This document shows, in pieces, positions 13,394-25,300 of a DNA stretch of 64,000 bases (position 1 is its first letter; the number at the start of each line of letters is the position of its first letter). The notes beneath the pieces were generated by a model that saw nothing but the letters and a program-made list of their open reading frames with translations, searched no databases and had not been told where the DNA came from. The DNA comes from Cucumis sativus (Eukaryota > Streptophyta > Magnoliopsida > Cucurbitales > Cucurbitaceae). The stretch is from positions 1,984,001 through 2,048,000 of the forward strand of contig NC_026656.2 of NCBI RefSeq assembly GCF_000004075.3. The letters are read 5' to 3'. The position numbers and the translations under genes were made by a program.

Positions 13394-16300
13394 ATGCAGC
13401 AGCACCTGATGCAGATGCAGCCCATGATGGCAGCTTATTATTCCAACAACGTCACTACTGATCACATTCAACAGGTTATTCTTCTTTTTCTTCTTCTTCT
13501 TCTTCTTCTTCTTCTTCTTCTTCCTTTTTTTAGTCTATTTATCTTATTAATCCAACCCCATTTCCAGGTTTTTTTTCTTTCATTTCCCCTCTTTTTTTCA
13601 ACTGGGGTTTCTTTGTTTTTCAACTTAGGGATGATTGTTTTTCTTCCCTTTTCTACTTTTTCTTCCTTTTTTAAGTTTTGGGTTTGTTTAGTTTTGCTTT
13701 CTTTCACGTGCCTTTGTCTCTATTTAATGGATTTTCGTTTTCTATTTACAGAAGCTGAGACCAATACATCTATGGCTATCCTTGTTTATTTTCATCTCTT
13801 TTCTTGATTAAAGTTAATGACTGTGTTTCTTTTAATTGCATGATTGATTTCTGCCTTTTTGTCTTAATCTTAATAGAAAAGAAAAATGAACTGGTTGGAT
13901 AGTGACCTTTTTTTTAATGTTTTCCCCCCCCTCTCTATCAATGAAGTGGAGAAAAAGTGATTTGTTGGGATATAAAACTGTTGAGAGCCTGAGCTTGAGC
14001 TTGAGCTTGATATTTATATGCTTTAAATATCTTAGATTAAGTGGCTTCTTGGGTAGTCTTCTTGTTCAAAAACTAAAATTAGAAAAAAAAAAACAAAAGA
14101 GAAAAAGGTAGCTTATTGGTAATGTTTGTATGTGAAACAGTTAAGAGCTTGAGCCCTTTGTGGTTTGCAAGTTTATTAGTTCTTATATCAATTAGTATTT
14201 TATTCCTTTTTTCTGCTTTTTGTAATGTTATTGTTTTACATTGACATAAGCATGTTGAAATTTTAAATCTCATTTCAATGCTTTGTATCTTAACTTGTTG
14301 AGGTGAATGTACCATATACAAGTCCTTGAATGTGTTTTCTAAGGTCTGTTATATCATGACTCGGTTTTTGGGGTTCGATCAAATATTCTCATAAACCCTC
14401 CTATATTCAAACTCAATGGCTTTATTGAGAATCAAATGTTAATAGGTTTAAGTTGGAGATTAGCCGAGGGGCAGCGTAAGTTGGCTGATATTTTAAGAAT
14501 AAAAGATTCTTTTATCTTTTAATTAGCTCCTTTTTAGAGAGAAAAACGGTGTGACTTGATAAGTTGAAAAATATTCATGTGCTAAAGTATTAAAAGGATG
14601 GGGGTAATGCAAATCTTTTTTAACTTGACACTTCTTGTTATGACTTTTTTAAATCTATATAAGTAGAGAAGTTAAAAGTGTTTTAATATTATCGTATTAT
14701 GACGCTAAGATGGAAGAGGGAAGCTTGAATAGTGATTGGTCAATCATGAAACAGTATTTTAAGTTGCTGTCTAGTTATGATTCTCCTGAGTTGCTTACAA
14801 GGATCATACACTTCAGCACTTGCTTTTTATGGTTTATTATGTCTGATCAATCAAATCTAACAATATATGTTATATGTACTTGGTAGGTTCTGCATAAATT
14901 TAGGAGTTTCAATCTGTTATTTTTTTGTGTGTCCAAAACAAGCTATTCTTTTTCAAGAATGACTTGTTAAACTAGTTAAATATGTTCATTTTCTTTCAAA
15001 ACTGCCTTGTAGTTGGATTCTTTTTCCTTTTCCTTTCTTCTTATTCTACAAACACTAATACTATAGTCATTTAATTTTTGGCAACTTCTTGAAGCGATAT
15101 TTTAATAGTTGTCTAACTTATTATTTGATAATCTACGTTGCAGTATTTGGATGAGAACAAGTCGCTGATATTGAAGATTGTTGAAAGCCAAAACTCAGGA
15201 AAATTGAATGAATGTGCAGAGTAAGAATTTATGCTTTCCCTAATGATTCTACTTATCATACATGATTGCTATTGCTCTCATTCATTGTCATTCTTTTTAC
15301 ATGGTTGTGACTTTCATTGCATTCGTTCCAAATTATCCTCTCTGGCTCTCCCTACGTATCTTTGCTCTCTCTCTCTTTTTGTATATTTGGCTGCGGCTGT
15401 AATGGTCCAAGAAAGGATATACTATATAGTATAGCTGAATCGTTGCATTACATCACTCTTTAAGTAACTGTCTTAATTTGAATTTTCTTTTTCAGTTTAA
15501 TATAATGGGTTTTAGGATGAAGAAGCATGGATTTCGATATTTATCCTTGGGAAAGTCATGTTATATAGTTCTGTTTAAACAAAGTTTTGCTGGGAATTAA
15601 AACAGGGTTCTTTTGGAGGCTTTTGTTAGGATCCCACCTAACAAGAATTATCTCAAGAACAATGGATGAACTCAAGAATAGTTAAAGAACAAACAAATAT
15701 AAAAATATATGAAATATATTCTAGAATATCATAAGAACAAGTAACAAAGTAGCCTTAGCCTTTCGAGAGGGCTAGACTCTCCCAAGGTACCCTTTCAAGG
15801 AAATCCCTTTACAAAATTCTTAACACCTCTCCCCAACCTCTCTTCTACTATTTATAACAAAATGACCTAACTAACTTTCTAACTATTTGCTAATATGCCC
15901 CCACTAATAGCCATGTTCATTTTCTATGAATAATCTACTTCCTTTGGTAATAATCCTCCCTGATAGTACTGCTAAGGTCACTTTCTCTTTCTGCTTGATC
16001 ATTTTGATATTTGATTCATATTCATGTTGATCACAGTTTCCACTTGAGTAACAACTATTCATGGATGAAAAGTGGAATGATATCCAAGTATCTAACCATT
16101 CACCAAATATTCGATTTTGATACAGACGTTGGGAAAACAAAACACTGTCATAGAATTTTCTTGAAAAGAAACCCGAAAATGAAAATATATGGCTTGGTTG
16201 TTAAAGTAGGCCTGTAGGCGTATGCCCAAGTAGTATGCACTTATTACTCTTCCATAAATGAGTGGAATAATGTCAAGTTTCTTCGATGATATTGACTTTG

Positions 16301-17329
16301 GTCACAAGCTTCTGAGGCTGACAATAGGGATTTGATTCATGTTGTTTAATTATCTTGTATTTCTAGACTTCATCAAATGACACAGTTAGTAGTTGAAGCG
16401 CAAAACTTACTCTCTCACCTTTTTTCTGTGCAGGAATCAAGCTAGGCTACAGAGAAACCTCATGTACTTGGCTGCCATTGCGGATTCTCAACCTCAACCT
16501 TCTGCGATGCATGCCCAGGTATGGACATAATTGTTTCAAGATGTAAATTTATCTAATCACCTGCCAGGCATAGTTATAGAAAACCCATTCCGATTCCGTT
16601 AGATCAACACCCTGATTGCTTTCGCCTTAAGAATCATTTTCATTACATCCATTTTCTGCAACACTCTACGACTTTGGCCACAATTGCCCCTTGGAACTTG
16701 AGTTCTTCTAGGCCCTAATCCTCTGGATTTGTTTAGCCTACTTGATAATAAGGATTTTAAGTTATTTAAGTTATAGATTTAGGTGCTTTATCCTTTTCTT
16801 ATTTCTTATTTTTTTTGTTTCTTTACTTTTTTCTCCTTCAAACTAAATGGAATTGAAATTAATCTAAGATGATTTGCTATTGTCATGTTCTCTTCAGTAC
16901 TCTTCCAGTGGCATGATCCAACCAGGAGGGCATTACATTCAGCACCAACAAGCTCAGCAGATGACGCCACAATCGCTGATGGCCGCCCGATCCTCTATGT
17001 TGTACTCCCAGCAGCCATTTTCAACACTGCAGCAGCAAGCTTTGCACGGCCAACTCGGTATGAGCTCTGGAGGAGGCATAGGATTCAACATGCTGCAAAA
17101 CGATGCTGCCAATGCAGGAGGAGGCAATGGAGGAGCACTTGGAGGAGGAGGCTTCCCAGATTTCGGCCACGGTGCTGCAAGTGACAGCTTGCACCGTAGC
17201 CTAGCCGGTGGGAGCAAGCAAGACATGGGAGGAACTGGGTCTGCAGAGGGACGAGGTGGGAGCTCAGGGAGCCATGGTGGTGATGGAGGCGAGACTCTGT
17301 ACTTGAAATCAGCTGATGATGGGAACTGA
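13394..17329 (+). CDS. GRF-interacting factor 1 / ANGUSTIFOLIA3 transcriptional co-activator
   Basis: Four coding exons are read: 13394-13474, 15144-15220, 16434-16518 and 16898-17329. All junctions are GT-AG and in phase, giving 224 aa. The protein opens with a Met/Gln-rich segment (residues 1-13). The SSXT/SNH domain follows at about 20-75, containing DHIQQYLDENKSLILKIVES and NQARLQRNLMYLAAIADSQP. The rest is a Gln/Met-rich middle and a Gly/Ser-rich acidic tail ending ADDGN. GIF1 proteins bind GROWTH-REGULATING FACTORs through the SNH domain and recruit SWI/SNF remodellers in the nucleus to promote leaf cell proliferation; that role is family knowledge. The ATG at 13394 is chosen because it starts the conserved MQQHLMQMQ sequence; an in-frame upstream start would add unrelated residues. 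Intron 1 is about 1.7 kb and has a TTC microsatellite just after the donor. Intron 2 contains a retroelement fragment. The 3' UTR probably runs to about 17.6 kb. Confidence 0.95.
13490..13524 (+). repeat. (TTC)n microsatellite in GIF1 intron 1
   Basis: About eleven uninterrupted TTC units begin 15 bases after the first donor site. The run produces a spurious Arg-rich frame on the opposite strand. It is a good candidate for length polymorphism. Confidence 0.9.
13988..14010 (+). repeat. Short hexamer repeat (GAGCTT)n in GIF1 intron 1
   Basis: About three to four tandem copies of a GAGCTT-type hexamer. A minor simple repeat with no evident function. Confidence 0.6.
15624..15895 (-). mobile_element. 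3' LTR of a retroelement, antisense inside GIF1 intron 2
   Basis: The + strand segment begins TGTTAGG and ends CTAATA, one change from the expected inverted terminus CTAACA. Read on the - strand, it is preceded by the purine tract AGTGGGGGCA (15905-15896), as expected of a polypurine tract beside a 3' LTR. The LTR itself contains TATAAATAG (15856-15848), a plausible U3 promoter. The unit is about 272 bp. On the - strand a frame ends with a stop just before the purine tract (15904-16140), which may be the tail of the polyprotein, though I recognise no domain in it. The superfamily is not resolved. The element has no effect on the GIF1 reading frame. Confidence 0.55.
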
Positions 17330-17649
17330 TCAAAGTATGAGGAGAAAAAAAGATAAGTGTTGGGGTGTTCAGTGAGTTGATGGTAGAAAAGTAGGCACAA
17401 TAGAAATTAGGAAGATAAAAGAAGAGAAGAAACCCTTCTTACTTGAAAAAAAAAAAAGCACTTGCTTTTTATCTTATGTGTAAACAATGGTGTGAGGATT
17501 CAAACCTCATAAAACTTCGACCTTTGGGTGTCCTTTTTCCATGTTAAAATATGTGCTTGTAGTGTATTATGTAAAGTTTCTTCTCTTGTTCTGTGCTATG
17601 ATCTTGCTCATCTTTTTCTCATGTGTTTTGACATTAAATATTTGAGCAT

Positions 17650-19376
17650 TTAAGTAATCAAGTATTCTATGTTCATAAGGTTTATATATTGATAATTCTA
17701 CAATCATCTATATGGTGTAGAGCAAAGTACTAAATTATAACTTCCCCCCAAAGCTATATAGATTTTCAACTCCTTTCCCCCCCCTAATTAAACTTCCAAG
17801 ATGTGTAGACAATTGGATGCAAGTCCATGTTCTTTCTAGACCATTTCAAAACTTACATTTTGAGCAAACACCTTTAAAATATTTGACCTAAAGCAAACAT
17901 CAATATTTATATATACCTCAAAATTTTCAAAGAGTAATTACACATTTTAGTCTATATATATTTTTTCAAACTCTTTTGTTTACATAAATATATGAAAAAA
18001 ATCAACAATAATACAAACTATTTTTAAGATTTACAAAAATTTAAACATTCCTACATTAAAACAAATATATAATTCTAAAATAATAAATCTTAAAAGGTAT
18101 AAATTTGTAGATATAAAGATATATATTACCTTGGTTCTAAGTTTTTTATTTTATGATTTATAACAATTCATCATATAGATTATTCAAACTATATAATATA
18201 TATAAAGAAAGAAATTAAAAGTATAAAATAATGTGGAATATATTATGTTAAAGTGACGTTCGTCCCAAGCAATTTTCAAAATAGAATAAAGTTGGTTTTG
18301 AATAATGTTATATTTAATATTAAAGAAAATATGGGATTTACATATATATATATATATATTATCATATCGTATTAAAAATTTAATAATCAAAATGTTAGGA
18401 GGTCAAAAAGTAAAGAAAGTAGTCCATTATCAACAACTATATAACCTTTTGTGAAATTTCTCAGTTCTCACCCTTCATATTTCATATTCAAACATTCTTT
18501 TAATTTTAAAAACAACAATATTCATTTACAACCTTTTTTTAAGAAAAAAACAAAATTTACACATTTTTTAAACGAAGTTGTCAAAAACAATAAAATTGAC
18601 AAAATATTTACAACATATAATAAAATTTTTAGATTCTATCAATAATAGACGCTGATAATATCAGTGACATTGATAGAAGTTTGTTAATTTTTATCATCGA
18701 TAGAATTTAAAATTTTGTTATAACTCGTAAATAATTTAATTTATTTTGTTATTTAAAATAATGTTAGACTTTATTATTTTATATATTTGGACTTTTTTTA
18801 AAAAAATATTTTTTACCAAAGTTTTAAGCTCTAATTCACATTTAGTCCAAAACATGTGTCGGTGTGGTTTCATATATAATTGAGTTGTAAATAGTTTTCT
18901 TTACAAACTATGTATCAATTTAATAAAAGTATATAATTTTTAAAGAGAAAGGAATGACTGATTTTTACTCTATAATATATTATATTGACATGACTCCTCT
19001 CCTAAAAAGTAAAAAGTTCGATTTTATCGTCTATCATAATTGAATTGTTGTAGAATAAAAATGGATAGAACTAATTTTTTTACTATAATTTTATTTCTCG
19101 AGAGAAAATTAGAAAAAATTCAATAATGAAACTTCCAAACTAATTCTATCAGTTAAAATTCTAAAGAAAAAAGAAGTGCAATATGATCATCAACAAATAT
19201 CCTTTTGTTTTTTTGAAACTCAACATCATTTCATATTCAACAATTTTCGTTTGTAATTCAAAAAACAAAAGAATGGAAAATTTTGGCCAATCCAATTACA
19301 TTATCAATTCTCAAATAAATTAAATATATGAAAATAAAAAACAAGAAAACTATACACAAACTTCATAATATATCAT
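17650..19376. other. AT-rich intergenic DNA between GIF1 and the peptide gene
   Basis: No supportable gene. An AT dinucleotide run lies near 18341-18360. The half nearest 19376 probably includes the 3' UTR of the - strand peptide gene. Confidence 0.6.
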
Positions 19377-19712
19377 TCAAGAGCTCATAGAAGAATCTTG
19401 CTTCTGCGTTTGATTAACCACAGAAGCCGCTGCAAATCCATCAGCATTCAACCCCGGGAACGCGGAGGAGCCACCACGAACACTGGCATCACCCTCGTCC
19501 ACCTCGCTCAACGTACACCGGCCTCGACTAAACCCCGGAATAAAGGAACACGGGTTCCTGCTTGAACTAGGCACGGGACCTCGTAGCATCGCGAAGGGAA
19601 CCATTGACCCTGGAAGCCACCGCTCTCCATTCAAGACCCTTGCGGCCGACATGTCGACAATAGAAAGAAAAATGAAAAGAAAAGCAACCGTTTTCATAAG
19701 AGAGAAAGCCAT
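19377..19712 (-). CDS. Secreted-peptide precursor resembling CTNIP/SCREW phytocytokines
   Basis: A single-exon frame of 111 aa with ATG in good context (acaaATGGC). Residues 1-24 form a signal peptide with hydrophobic core VAFLFIFLSIV and likely cleavage after SAA. The mature part contains RGPVPSSSRNPCSFIPG, then RC, with just two cysteines at 55 and 66. The C-terminal 40 residues are Ser/Gly/Ala-rich without motifs. CTNIP/SCREW peptides are short secreted precursors whose active core has two conserved cysteines around a C-x-x-I-P motif. They are sensed by an LRR receptor kinase and act in defence and water-loss control; that is family knowledge. The assignment here is inferred from the P-C-x-x-I-P-G...C pattern, with SF replacing TN. 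Another proline-rich small-peptide family remains possible. A TATA box and W-boxes lie upstream. GC content is well above the flanks, which supports a real coding sequence. Confidence 0.6.
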   Translation of the reverse strand: MAFSLMKTVAFLFIFLSIVDMSAARVLNGERWLPGSMVPFAMLRGPVPSSSRNPCSFIPGFSRGRCTLSEVDEGDASVRGGSSAFPGLNADGFAAASVVNQTQKQDSSMSS

Positions 19713-19771
19713 TTGTGAGAGAGAAAAAACTATTGGTTTTGTTATTGAAAGGGGAAATTTTGAAGTGTTTG

Positions 19772-19779
19772 TATATATA
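19772..19779 (-). promoter_or_regulatory. TATA box of the secreted-peptide gene
   Basis: TATATATA lies about 60 bases upstream of the start codon on the - strand, so the 5' leader would be only about 30 bases. Confidence 0.55.
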
Positions 19780-19827
19780 GAGGAAAAAGGGTGTGAAGGG
19801 TTTTGAGTAGAAAAGTGATTTTTGGAG

Positions 19828-19833
19828 TTGACT
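19828..19833 (+). promoter_or_regulatory. W-box (TTGACT) near the peptide-gene TATA box
   Basis: A TTGACT core about 50 bases upstream of the TATA box. WRKY factors of plant immunity bind this core. Further copies in the same upstream region lie at 20684-20689 (as AGTCAA), 21036-21041 (TTGACT) and 21060-21065 (as GGTCAA). The short motif occurs by chance, so only the proximal copy carries weight. Confidence 0.4.
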
Positions 19834-19849
19834 GAGACAAGCCGCGGGG

Positions 19850-21850
19850 GAGAGTAAAATAATGAGTTTGAATGTTTGAATAATAATAAAAAGAATCAAG
19901 AAATATTCAACGCCCAAACTTAGTCATACATGATCATATATATGTGTGTGTATATAATATAATGCCTTTTTGGATTTGGATTTTGCATTTACACACAAAC
20001 ACACAAATGACATATACACATTGGACTGAAATTCGGGATTATTTGGGGAGTAGTGTTTTGCTTTCTTACTTCGATTTCTAGGGGTGTGTTGGGAAAACTT
20101 TAGCCACCTCTAGACCTATATATTAAATTCAAATATGTTATGAAAGCTACAGTGAAAAGTAGAAAAACGTGTAAACAGTAGGAAAATCAACATAGAAAAA
20201 TTTATTAATATATGAATGTAACACTTTAATAGTACGAATCGTATCAATTGGTCGTATAATATGTAAGTGTAAATACGATAATGATAAAAGGTTGAATATA
20301 TAATAAAAAAAAAAGAAACAAAAAGGGGTACTGAGATCAAAGTTTGAACGTAAATATAGAGATACAAAAGGGGAATGAAAAAGGATATGTAGCAGCAGAG
20401 TCATTGTTGGCGTTTGGTTAACAACTTTTTGTTGTTTCTTTTTGAACCGTCCATGGTTTTTTCTTTGTCTAAATTTTGGAACCCTACAAAGAGGCAATGG
20501 AAAACCTTACCTACTTGGGTTAAGAATAATTTCAAAAAAAAAAAAAAAGTCAATGCCCCAATGTCTTTTACGGATGAGGATCGGTATGTCGAAATCTGTT
20601 TTCCAACTAAACCGCCACCAAACTGACTATGGTTGGTTTAGTAAATGTTTAATACATGAAGGAATACAAATCGATTGTTGGTCAGTCAACCGCCGTTGGA
20701 CATCGTAAACCCCGTTTTTCTTCAAATACTTAATTTTTCGATCTATCATACTCACCCCCTAATGTTTCTAACTTAGAATATGGACAAAATTCATTATACA
20801 ACAGATAACTGTAGCCACACATGATAGTAACTTTTCGTCTTTGTCGTGTTTGATTCACTTTGCTAATAAATAATCAATCAATAATGTTTAAGTTTTTATG
20901 CGATGGAAATTTCAAGGTCTTGAAGTCGGAAATGTCGATGAAAATATGGATAAAATGAGAGATATTAATAGAGATTTGAATTTGATAAATAAATATTTTA
21001 GGCTTTGAAAACAAATTTTAATTTGGTGTAGTATATTGACTTGGATTGCTGAGGAGTTTGGTCAAACATGAAATAAGAAATTCTCTATCACAATTTATAA
21101 TTCAATCAATATTTAGTGTATAGCGATGGATACCTCAATACAAATATTCAACCTTAAAATCAGCATTGTTGGTTGACATAACTCATACATATTCATAAAC
21201 TCATTCAACTCTTTCTGTTATTATTTGAAAATAAACAATCCACCAACTTGTTATACCATGATCTACTCTCTTCTATAGTTTTATTTTCTCTTCTCTTAAT
21301 TATTCAGCTGCATAGTCTTATTAAAAAATAAATTATTTTAGGTGAAACCACCTTAACGTGACTAGAAGTTAAAAAACACAAACCTCAAAGGGTTAATTAC
21401 TAGGGGACATGCAAATTTTTATGAGAGAATTAACCACATGCATGTGCTTGACTTGTTGAATAATGAGTTGATAGCATGAGGCTGACTTTAGTTTTGCGCT
21501 TTCACAATGTAAATAAACTTTCTAATGACTTTCTTAATTCTATGTTTTGATTAGGTTCTTACATGTCCAAAATATACCTAATAAGTTGAATCTAATTGGT
21601 CTTAATAATCTGTTTGATATATATAATTTTTAATCATATGTGATTGTCTGAATTAGTTTACAAGCATCTCGATTAATCTCACTGTTTTAGATGGACGGTC
21701 ACCATGAATTGAAGATAAATCGCTGCACAGCCAAAATCAACCAGGGAGAGAGAGACAGATCAGAAAGTGAAAAAAGGCTTTTCATTTATCATAGGGATCA
21801 CCAACCTGATCAAAATAAACTGTTACAATATTCACACATGACAACTCACT
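19850..21850. other. Intergenic DNA: peptide-gene promoter side and MYOB-type 3' side
   Basis: No supportable gene. Open frames around 20.1-20.7 kb and at 21691-21918 lack domains. The right end probably covers the 3' UTR of the - strand myosin-binding gene. Confidence 0.55.
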
Positions 21851-22386
21851 CAATCCACTCCAAAAATGAAAACCCAAAAAAAAAAAAAGAAGAAAAAAAT
21901 GCAAAAGAGAAGACATAAGAAGAACAAATGAAAGCAAGGACTCATCCCAACTGAAGGAATGAACTTTCCTATCTTGCCTTCTTCACTTTGTATCAGTACT
22001 CTCAATTTATCACAATATATCAAAATTATTGGTAGTGAGTAAGAATTAAAATCCTAAAAGTGGCAATTGCTACACCAAAAGAATTAAATAAGTCACACTG
22101 TTTTACTTTGAAATCCTTTGTATTCTTCAAATCTTTGGAGAAAACAAGCTAGTGGAACTGTACAGTTGTCTGAAATAATCTTGCTCAGTATATGTTGTTG
22201 TCGTCGTCATCCTCCTTCTCTCCTGGATGTAACTGATAGAAAATCATAAAACATAACTTTTTTGTGAATATAAAAGCGATACGGTACAAAGAACAAGCAT
22301 GTATTGATTAATAAAGCGGATCAATTTCAGTTTGAAAAACTCACTTCTGAATATAGTTTCTTTGGAGCATATCACCAGGCTGTCCT

Positions 22387-25300
22387 TCAACTTCTAGTCT
22401 CTATTTTTCGTAGTTCTCGCAAATGGGAAGCGATTTCTTGAACAAACTGAAGCCCTTCCTCTCCTTTTCTGAGTGAATTGATTGTGTGCTCGAGGAAATT
22501 CTTGTCAGCTTCGAGTGCTTCCATCCTTTTGTTAAGATTGGACACCTCTTTTCTTAGAAAGGAGAAATCCGCCGTTTCAGTAGCCAACAGGGAATTCCTA
22601 TCACTACAATCAAGTTCATTACTTTCTTTATCAAATGAAGGATTTGTGAGCGAGGGAAGATGATCATCCTCGATATGAGCATCTTCCCCTGGTAAACAGG
22701 CATGATGTTCCCGATCTTCAAGTTTTCTGTCATCCAAATCAAGATCATTTGTCCCACTTGAAAAACTTCGTTCGTTTCCAATATATTCACCATTGCTGAG
22801 ATCCATCTTGATCCCATCGTTCGAAAACAAATGAAGCATATTCTCGAGCTTCTTAAGGCGTTGCATGATGTTTAACTTCTCATCCTCAAACTCTAACAAT
22901 AAATTGTTATATGTACTACCTTCACTTCCAACTTTCTCGTGGAGATCAGGTTTACCTGCAATCAGATTTCCGTTACCGATTGTTCCGAACTGATTAGACT
23001 CTAAATGAACAACCCCGATATCTCTTTCCTTCACTGAAGTCTCCACTAGATTATCTATTGTATATGCATTAGGAAAGTTAATCCGATAAAATTCGAGTTC
23101 TGCTTCGAGATCTTGTATCTCTTTGTCCTTCTCTGTAATGAGATCATTCGCCTTCTGCAGGGCATCATCATCATACTCACTTTGCTCTTCCATCATCCTT
23201 AGACACTGCAACGCCTCCATGTGAAGATTGGCCTTCTCCTCTTGCAGCCTTGTAATCATGGCCATTGCCTGATTTGTAGCAATTGCAGATGCATTTCTTT
23301 CTTCCTCCAATTCCTTGTATAAAGAACTCATAACCTTCTTATCATACTCGACCTGTCGTTTCAACCTATCAGCCACGTTTTCCCCATCGATTTCACTGAT
23401 TATACTTCCATCCAAAGATTCTAAACCGGACTCATTTCTTTCAAGCGAAATCCTTCTTTGTAGCATTTGCATCCCAACAGCGCTCGAGTAATCAAAGTTC
23501 CTCACCTCGTCTCCATTTACGGACAGCCTTGGACTCATGTCCCGTGATTGGTCATTCATCCGATTAAATGAGAGTTGTGACAAGAGAAGCTTCAGATCTT
23601 CACTAACTTTTGAAGATTCCTTCCCGATCCATTGTTCCAAAAGCTTGCCAGACAATTGTCTTCCTCCTCTAGCACCTACAGCTAGCTTATAAGCATCACC
23701 AAGCTCCAACATAATGGGTGCCATCTGAGCAGAATCACTTGAAACAGGTTGGACTTCAGAACCTGCTTCAGATGTTGCTTTTGTCGGCAAGATTTCAGCC
23801 TTCTCGGTTCCCCTGCTTTCCTTTTCATATTCTTCACTTCTAGTAACACCTACAACAATTTATAAAAAAACAATTCCATTAGTGATAATCGCTAAGAATT
23901 TCATCTGAACGCCCTGGCTGAAACTATAACCAAAGTTTGACAAAACTATTGGATGCAGCCTATGCTCTTTGTCCATCCTAATCTTTGCAATATAAGTTAC
24001 TTAGCAATAAATATTGTACATTTTGGATCAGTGTTATTGCCTAGTTACCTTGAAGAGGCAGGCGAGACAATGAAACTATAACACAGATTGATTTTTATTC
24101 TTATCATTTTGTGTTGTGTCCTACAGCTCAAAGCAAGTAAAAAGTGAAAATACAATGAAATAAAAAACTAAACCTAGAACTGAGTGGAGAAAAAAACTCA
24201 CAGCTTTCTTCTACAGCTTCAACAGGGGTTTCTATTGTGTTTGAAGAAGAAACCACATTGTCGATGAGAAGGAGATCAGTTGGTGAAGAGAAGACCCCAT
24301 TAACTTCCACATGCTTTGGAGTAACTTCATCCAGACCGTGCCCAATCAAGACGCCACATTCTACAGGAGGCAGCGTATCGTCTAGAAAGACCAGTGGCTC
24401 TAAGACCAATGGTTCAGGAGCCAAAGCTGGCTCTACTAGTTTGGCCGAGGTTAAATTACTGTCCAGAGCAATGATATTGGGCTCTGTAGTGACACCTTGA
24501 ACGGTGAGATCATCCTTAAAATTGGTCGTCTCAACCCTCAAAGAGCTTCCATTTCCATCAGATTCTGTGTCGGGATTAATCTTCAGCTCTCTGTTTTGAA
24601 CATAAGGTGTTAATAGTGGCTCTAAGACAAATGGTTCAGGTGCCAAGGCTGGCTCCATTAGTTTCGTCGAGGTCAAATTACTGGCCAGCGAAATGAAGTT
24701 AGGCTCCATATTAACATCTTGAATGGTGAGATCATCCTTCAACGAATTGGCTGCTTCAACACCCAAAATGCTTCCATTTCCCTCAGATTCTGTGTCTGAG
24801 GTAATCTTCAGCTCTCTGTATTGAACATGAGGTAGAGGATTGCTTGAAGAATCTTGGAAATCTTCCTCACAATGGACAGCAGAACTCGACAAGGGAACAT
24901 CAAGATCCTCCGCCTCCAATCCACTTGAACGCGTCTGGATTAAGCTCTGAGCAAACCCTCTTGGAACATACAACTCCTTACAACATGAACAACATTTTTG
25001 GCTCGAAGTATCATACTTTTGATCCGCAAGCAAAGGGTCTCTATCAATTCCAGGATAAGGATCCTCCCCCAATTTACCAACCAATAATCTGTATGTCTCA
25101 GAGTTCGACTTTTTGAATGTTGCAAATGAAAAGAGGCAGTTTTCACACATTTCATGAACATTCACAAGTTTGTTATGAGCATGACAAAGTACCAAGGATG
25201 AAAGCTCCACCTTATGTTTGCTACAAATTAAATTCCAAACATACCCCCTTTTCTCAGAGCCAAAAATGTGATCAAGTCTTGAACATAGCAGGCACGGGGT

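Noticed and set aside
13468..13707. Arg/Lys-rich - strand frame
   Set aside because: It is the reverse translation of the TTC microsatellite and T-rich start of GIF1 intron 1.
15904..16140. - strand frame beside the intronic LTR as a separate gene
   Set aside because: No domain; its stop next to the purine tract suggests at most the tail of the retroelement polyprotein.
16954..17400. 148-codon frame antisense to GIF1 exon 4
   Set aside because: A shadow of GC-rich, Gly/Gln-coding sequence; Pro-rich low complexity and no independent support.
17451..17520. TGAGGATTCAAACCTCA palindrome resembling a tRNA T-arm
   Set aside because: No acceptor stem, D-arm or anticodon arm can be fitted around it. 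It lies in the GIF1 3' UTR region.
21691..21918. 75-codon + strand frame
   Set aside because: Lys/Glu/Asn-rich end over poly-A-like sequence in the probable 3' flank of the opposite-strand gene; no homology recognised.
22200..22240. Possible extra C-terminal exon of the MYOB-type gene with an Asp-rich end
   Set aside because: The TGA at 22387-22389 comes before the GTGAGT donor, so this sequence is read as 3' UTR after an intron, not coding.
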